DNA from: Erysipelotrichaceae bacterium
GTDB taxonomy: Bacteria; Bacillota_I; Bacilli_A; Erysipelotrichales; Erysipelotrichaceae
Assembly: GCA_017512885.1 (NCBI GenBank)
Contig: JAFWEP010000003.1
Span: 62,001 to 126,000, forward strand
Direction: 5' to 3'
Length of the DNA: 64,000 nt
A program made the translations under genes and the position numbers. The notes below the pieces were generated by a model. The model was not told the DNA's origin. It ran no database searches and worked only from the letters and a program-made list of their open reading frames with translations. Each line of letters opens with the position of its first letter. Within the stretch, counting starts at the first letter, position 1. Shown piece after piece: positions 60,421 through 64,000 of the stretch.

Positions 60421-60996
60421 TTACAGGATCATAATGCCGTTGGTATTGGAAGTTATCCCGGCAGCATTCCCTTCTTCAGTATCGATATGCATCAGGACCG
60501 GGATATCCACTTCTTTCGGTGATACTTTGACCTGGACATTCTCGAAGACCAGGCCGCGTTCTCCTTCGACAGCTACCCGGACTTTCTGATTGTTGGTGAT
60601 ACCGAGCCGTTCCGCTTCCCCCGTAAACATGTGGATGTGTCTGGCGGCGACGATGCCGCATTTGTCGCTTATTTCCCCGCAGGGACCAGACAGCGTCAAC
60701 TCCACTGCATCGTTCAGATCACCACTCATGCATACCGGAGCTTTGACTCCCAGCTTATAGTTGTCAGCGACCAGCAGTTCCACCTGATTGTACTTGCGGA
60801 GCGGTCCCAGGACCCGGATCTTCTCAATGCTTCCCTTGGGTCCTTTGACAGTGATCGTCTCTTTATAAGCTACGAGATCAGCTCCGTTCAGGGATCGTTC
60901 GAAAGTCAGTTCTTTCTTGCCGAACAGTTTTTCGACGGTCTCTTCATTCAGGTGACAGTGATGGTTGGACAATCGGATTAGGATCTTTTCTTCCAT
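60421..60996 (-). CDS. pduL: Phosphate acyltransferase PduL, cytosolic form
   Basis: 191 residues with two PduL domains. Zinc-site histidines are visible in SNHHCHL (residues 10-16) and AARHIHM (about 117-123), and the second domain has VLMHIDTEEGNAAG (about 167-180). It exchanges CoA for phosphate on propionyl- or other acyl-CoA. The protein begins at the catalytic domain without the N-terminal encapsulation peptide of microcompartment PduL, so it acts free in the cytosol, supplying acyl-phosphate to butyrate kinase encoded upstream. Confidence 0.92.
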   Translation of the reverse strand: MEEKILIRLSNHHCHLNEETVEKLFGKKELTFERSLNGADLVAYKETITVKGPKGSIEKIRVLGPLRKYNQVELLVADNYKLGVKAPVCMSGDLNDAVELTLSGPCGEISDKCGIVAARHIHMFTGEAERLGITNNQKVRVAVEGERGLVFENVQVKVSPKEVDIPVLMHIDTEEGNAAGITSNTNGIMIL

Positions 60997-61010
60997 TTCT
61001 TATCCTCCTT

Positions 61011-62336
61011 TCATTCCGTTTGCCCTGCATTGGCAGGGAAGAGTTCCTGATAGATATTGCGGCAGTGGGTCTCCCGAATGGTGAAGGTCAGTCCGAACAT
61101 GATCAGGGCTGCCCCCATAAAGACCCGGAAAGTATTCTGATAAAGGCCTGCCCCGGCAATACCGGAAGCAGCGTAGGCATCCATCAGTGAAGCGGCCAGT
61201 CTTGGCGCGACTGTCGACCCCAGCATGCCTACCATATTTACAGCAGAGACGGAGGAGCCGGTGTAGCGTGGATCGTTGACTTCTTTGGCACAGAAGAACA
61301 CCATGACTGTCTGATAATAGACCAGACCGTTGATGAACATCACGATCATCAGGACAGCAGGTACTCTAAGTACCGCTGTACCGCTGACGAACAGCACCCA
61401 GGTCAGGGCTGAGAGCCCGGAAAGAACGATCATGACCTTCCGGCGGGAAGCGATCTGATCGGAGATCGGTCCGGCGATGATCCCACCCAGCATCTGTCCG
61501 ACAGCCTGTACCGTGGTATAACTGGAAGCCTGCAGATTCGTATAACCGAAGGTCTCTGCCAGGTAAGGCACGGCATAGGTACTGGCAAAGACAGCATTGA
61601 CGGACATATGGATGAACAGGATGACCAGCAGCGGCCACATATAACGATTGCGGTAGATGCTGCTGAAGGTCCTGACGAGACCTTTGTCCGGTCTTCCTTG
61701 CTTCCCGGCAGATCTTTCGCTGACGATGCCCCGCCATTCTTCCGGTGTATTGCGGATCAGTAGGAAGGAAGTCAGGGACAGTACAGCTGCGAAGACACTT
61801 ACCGCAATGATCGTCATCCGCCAGGTAATCGCCTGTACCAGGAAGGCCATCGGAGCCTGGGCAAAGACAGAACCCAGTGAACCCAGAAGGCTTTGTAGTC
61901 CGCTGACCTTTCCCTGTGAGCGCTGGTCATACCAGGCAGAGATAAAACGCTGGATACAGACGACCGGAGCAGAGACTCCGAATCCGATGATCACCCGGGC
62001 GATATAGAGCATCGTCAGATTTTTAGCGGTACCAAAGAGGAATCCGCCAATGGCGGTAGCGGCCATGCCCAGGCTGACAACGATCCGGATACCCAGTACA
62101 TCTGCCAGATATCCGGTCGGTATCTGCATCAGCATGTACGGAAAGAAGTAGAGCGAAGTCAGGATGCCCAGCGAGGATCGCGGAACCTGGAATGTCGCGC
62201 TAAGCGCTTCCCCGAGGGTTCCGGTCGAATTGCGGAAGAGACGGACGATGAAGTCAGCCAGGGCCAGCAGGAACAGGGATATTGCTGCGATCCTTCTCTC
62301 CTGCTTCTTTTCCCCTGCCATATCACCCTTCTTCAT
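61011..62336 (-). CDS. Major facilitator superfamily transporter
   Basis: 441 residues with twelve predicted helices. MFS motif A-like loop GYLADVLGIRIVVSLG (about 75-90) and its repeat GPISDQIASRRKVMIVLSG (about 292-310). N-terminal half resembles carboxylate or sugar-phosphate antiporters (MFS_1). The ATG at 62336 lies 14 bases inside the butyrate kinase gene, with AGGAAGAGG upstream; ATG 62321 is an alternative. It probably moves an organic acid of this pathway. Confidence 0.85.
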   Translation of the reverse strand: MKKGDMAGEKKQERRIAAISLFLLALADFIVRLFRNSTGTLGEALSATFQVPRSSLGILTSLYFFPYMLMQIPTGYLADVLGIRIVVSLGMAATAIGGFLFGTAKNLTMLYIARVIIGFGVSAPVVCIQRFISAWYDQRSQGKVSGLQSLLGSLGSVFAQAPMAFLVQAITWRMTIIAVSVFAAVLSLTSFLLIRNTPEEWRGIVSERSAGKQGRPDKGLVRTFSSIYRNRYMWPLLVILFIHMSVNAVFASTYAVPYLAETFGYTNLQASSYTTVQAVGQMLGGIIAGPISDQIASRRKVMIVLSGLSALTWVLFVSGTAVLRVPAVLMIVMFINGLVYYQTVMVFFCAKEVNDPRYTGSSVSAVNMVGMLGSTVAPRLAASLMDAYAASGIAGAGLYQNTFRVFMGAALIMFGLTFTIRETHCRNIYQELFPANAGQTE

Positions 62337-63408
62337 AGCGATGAGCCTCTTCCTGTCTGTTCATAATGCGCAGCACTCCATGTGCCAGTGCTTCCAGTTC
62401 AAAACTGCCGGGAATGATCATTACTGGAGCCAGAAAGGACAGTCTCTCTCGCAGAAGGGAAGTGAACAGGTCGGAGTAAGCCAGACCGCCGGTGAAGATC
62501 ACCTGATCGATCCGGCCTTTCACGGTCGTCGCCAGTGCCCCGGCATCCTTGGCCGTCATATAAGCCATCACTTCGATCATCGTTCGGGCTTTTTCATCCC
62601 CTTCTTCCGCAGCAGTTGTGATCTTCTGCATATCCGAGGTGCCCAGGTAATCAATCAGACCACCCCTGCCCCGTAAGAGTTTCATCAATTCTTTCTGCGT
62701 ATAACAGCCGGAGAAACAGAGTTCCACCAGAGAATCGTTTGGGATCTTACCGGCCCGTTCGGGCGTGATAGACCCTTCCTCCGAACAGATCTTGTCGATC
62801 ATCCTGCCCTTCTCATGCATCTCCACGGAGATCCCTCCGCCCAGATGCAGGATCAGCAGGTTCAGGTCCTCATAATGGGAACCGAGATGGGCCGCTGCCC
62901 GGCGGCCGACCTCTTTGGTATTGAGAGGATGGGCTCCGGCGATCCGGGGGATGAAAGATACTCCGGAATAGCGTGCCAGATCGCACAGTTCATCGGTACG
63001 GACCGCATCGTAGAAATAAGCTGGGATCCCGTACTGTTTCTTTAACTCACCGGCAATCAGCACCGAGAGGGAAGAAGCCGTCATCGGGAAACCTTCCCTG
63101 GGTACTGAAGCCAGGGCCAGAATCGCATCATCGATCTCATAGCCACCGCCCTGGAAGATCCCGAAGGCACCGCCCCTGGCGGCGATCACATCGACCTGAT
63201 CCGGCCGGGTATTGTTCTTTGCCAGGAATTGCAGGACTGCTTCAGTTCGCATTGGGATCTGTTCCGCGACCGTATCGTACTTATCCAGTCCATGCAGGGT
63301 ATGATCCGCGCTTTCTGAAGTGATCAGTTCTTCATCACGAAACAGGGCCAGCTTGGTAGACGTTGATCCCGTATTGATCACCAGGATCTGAATGGAATCC
63401 GTCTTCAT
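62323..63408 (-). CDS. buk: Butyrate kinase
   Basis: 361 residues from ATG 63408 (GGAG 8 bases upstream). ASKHA acetokinase fold: phosphate loop INTGSTSTKLALF (12-24), ARGGAFG, HPLNTKEVGRRAAA, LHLGGGISVEMHEKGRMID (about 190-208), and VIFTGGLAYSDLF (about 308-320). It makes ATP from butyryl-phosphate or branched-chain acyl-phosphates. With PduL nearby it completes acyl-CoA -> acid + ATP. The gene starts after the oxidoreductase gamma-subunit stop. Confidence 0.93.
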   Translation of the reverse strand: MKTDSIQILVINTGSTSTKLALFRDEELITSESADHTLHGLDKYDTVAEQIPMRTEAVLQFLAKNNTRPDQVDVIAARGGAFGIFQGGGYEIDDAILALASVPREGFPMTASSLSVLIAGELKKQYGIPAYFYDAVRTDELCDLARYSGVSFIPRIAGAHPLNTKEVGRRAAAHLGSHYEDLNLLILHLGGGISVEMHEKGRMIDKICSEEGSITPERAGKIPNDSLVELCFSGCYTQKELMKLLRGRGGLIDYLGTSDMQKITTAAEEGDEKARTMIEVMAYMTAKDAGALATTVKGRIDQVIFTGGLAYSDLFTSLLRERLSFLAPVMIIPGSFELEALAHGVLRIMNRQEEAHRYEEG

Positions 63409-63411
63409 CAC

Positions 63412-63966
63412 TCAGTCTCCGAAATCGTAGTGATAACCGGCATCAAAAGCACGGATATTCATGTCGATCAGTTTTTCCTTGTGTGCTTTCGTGAAGTATT
63501 CCCGGATCACTTCCACACAAAGATCCCTTTCAAACCAGCCGGTCAGCTTCACGGCCGCTCCCATCATCACGAAGTTCGCGGAACGGGAAGACCCGGCAGC
63601 ATCAGCGACATCCAGGCAGGGAAACTTATAGAGTTTCAGTGTTGGGTAGGCGTTTTCGTCATATTCGCCCATATTGGAATTGCAGAGGACGATCGCCCCA
63701 TCCCGGCAGAAGCGGGCATGCGCATCGTAAGCAGCCCCGGTCAGGGCGATCAGCACATCAGGATGTTCCTCACGAGGATCGCAGATCTCTTCCGGCGGGC
63801 TCGCAAATTTGGTGCATGAGCTGGCTGCTCCGCCACGCTGTTCCTTGCCATACTGGGGGACGTTCGTGACATCCTTGCCGGCTTTCAGACAGAGATGGGC
63901 GAAGACAAGGGCTCCGGTCACTACACCCTGTCCGCCAAAGCCGCTGAATACTATCTCATTTGCCAT
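63412..63966 (-). CDS. 2-oxoacid:ferredoxin oxidoreductase gamma subunit
   Basis: 184 residues of the POR gamma family: FSGFGGQGVVTGALVFAHLCLKAG (residues 7-30), YGKEQRGGAASSCTKFA, IALTGAAYDAHARFC, and SARSRSANFVMMGA-like DVADAAGSSRSANFVMMGAAVKLTG. It belongs to complexes that oxidise 2-oxoglutarate, branched-chain or other 2-oxoacids to acyl-CoA with reduced ferredoxin. GAGGAGG precedes the ATG. The alpha and beta genes should lie just beyond the right edge. Coupling to butyrate kinase points to branched-chain (VOR-type) acids, inferred. Confidence 0.88.
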   Translation of the reverse strand: MANEIVFSGFGGQGVVTGALVFAHLCLKAGKDVTNVPQYGKEQRGGAASSCTKFASPPEEICDPREEHPDVLIALTGAAYDAHARFCRDGAIVLCNSNMGEYDENAYPTLKLYKFPCLDVADAAGSSRSANFVMMGAAVKLTGWFERDLCVEVIREYFTKAHKEKLIDMNIRAFDAGYHYDFGD

Positions 63967-63977
63967 GTCGTTCCTCC

Positions 63978-64000
63978 TCAGAAATTCTCGATAAAGCCAC
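63978..64000 (-). CDS. 3' end of the upstream gene (probably oxidoreductase beta subunit)
   Basis: On the minus strand the last seven codons read GFIENF-stop (after a partial codon), ending at 63978. It lies 11 bases before the gamma-subunit start and overlaps its ribosome site. By gene order it is probably the beta subunit; the fragment is too short to identify. Confidence 0.4.

Overview
The window reads as chromosomal DNA of an anaerobic, fermentative member of the Bacillota, most likely an Erysipelotrichia-type gut or rumen bacterium. This is an inference from strong GGAGG ribosome binding sites, many short overlapping operons with ATGA junctions, lipoproteins, Ktr-type potassium uptake, ferredoxin-linked 2-oxoacid oxidation and a fairly GC-rich composition. 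No rRNA, tRNA, insertion sequence, prophage or CRISPR array was found. Gene density is very high and no gene-free stretch exceeds about 300 bases.

Layout: (1) 1-5.5 kb, minus strand: the start of an acyl-CoA dehydrogenase, a YczE-like membrane/cytidylate-kinase-like fusion, a LUD-domain protein, and a two-gene unit of an Hsp70/actin-fold ATPase with membrane segments plus a membrane partner. The first two genes share a palindromic operator. (2) 5.6-12.3 kb, plus strand: glycerophosphodiesterase, BCCT transporter and a complete Ugp-type ABC importer, which together suggest glycerophosphodiester (possibly glycerophosphocholine) use. (3) 12.3-17.0 kb: a TetR repressor with its own operator, then an ABC ATPase and a giant FtsX-type permease. 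(4) 17.0-23.0 kb, minus strand: C69 dipeptidase, and an operon MATE - nnr - deformylase followed by cysK. The cysK leader carries a short Cys-containing ORF, a terminator and a good antiterminator. (5) 23.1-27.3 kb: glycerate kinase, FMN reductase, an extended TrmD, a GNAT protein and a low-complexity protein of unknown function. (6) 27.4-28.1 kb: a deletion scar that joins the 3' halves of a divergent aldo/keto reductase and LysR pair. (7) 28.1-31.7 kb: a sensorless hybrid histidine kinase and an HD-GYP-like protein. (8) 31.7-41.5 kb, mostly minus strand: hydrolases, NYN/LOTUS protein, UPF0104 membrane protein, YegP-like protein, MATE, Rrf2, ApbE, nitroreductase, and KtrBA. (9) 41.6-54.9 kb: two convergent nucleoside modules separated by a tannase-like lipoprotein. 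On plus are adenosine deaminase, a nucleoside phosphorylase and an ADP-ribosylglycohydrolase-family protein; on minus are the Bmp-type nucleoside ABC importer, two nucleoside hydrolases and a ribokinase-like kinase. (10) 55.0-59.0 kb, minus strand: a six-gene run tetR - HAD - M24 peptidase - membrane metalloprotease-like - Nudix - GNAT. (11) 59.1-64.0 kb, minus strand: a fermentation operon encoding the gamma subunit of a 2-oxoacid:ferredoxin oxidoreductase, butyrate kinase, an MFS transporter, PduL and an IT-superfamily carrier. This gives a route 2-oxoacid -> acyl-CoA -> acyl-phosphate -> acid + ATP.

The most notable items are the candidate ribosome-mediated attenuator ahead of cysK, the shared perfect-palindrome operator at the left end, the Hsp70-like/membrane protein pair, and the double-truncation deletion scar.
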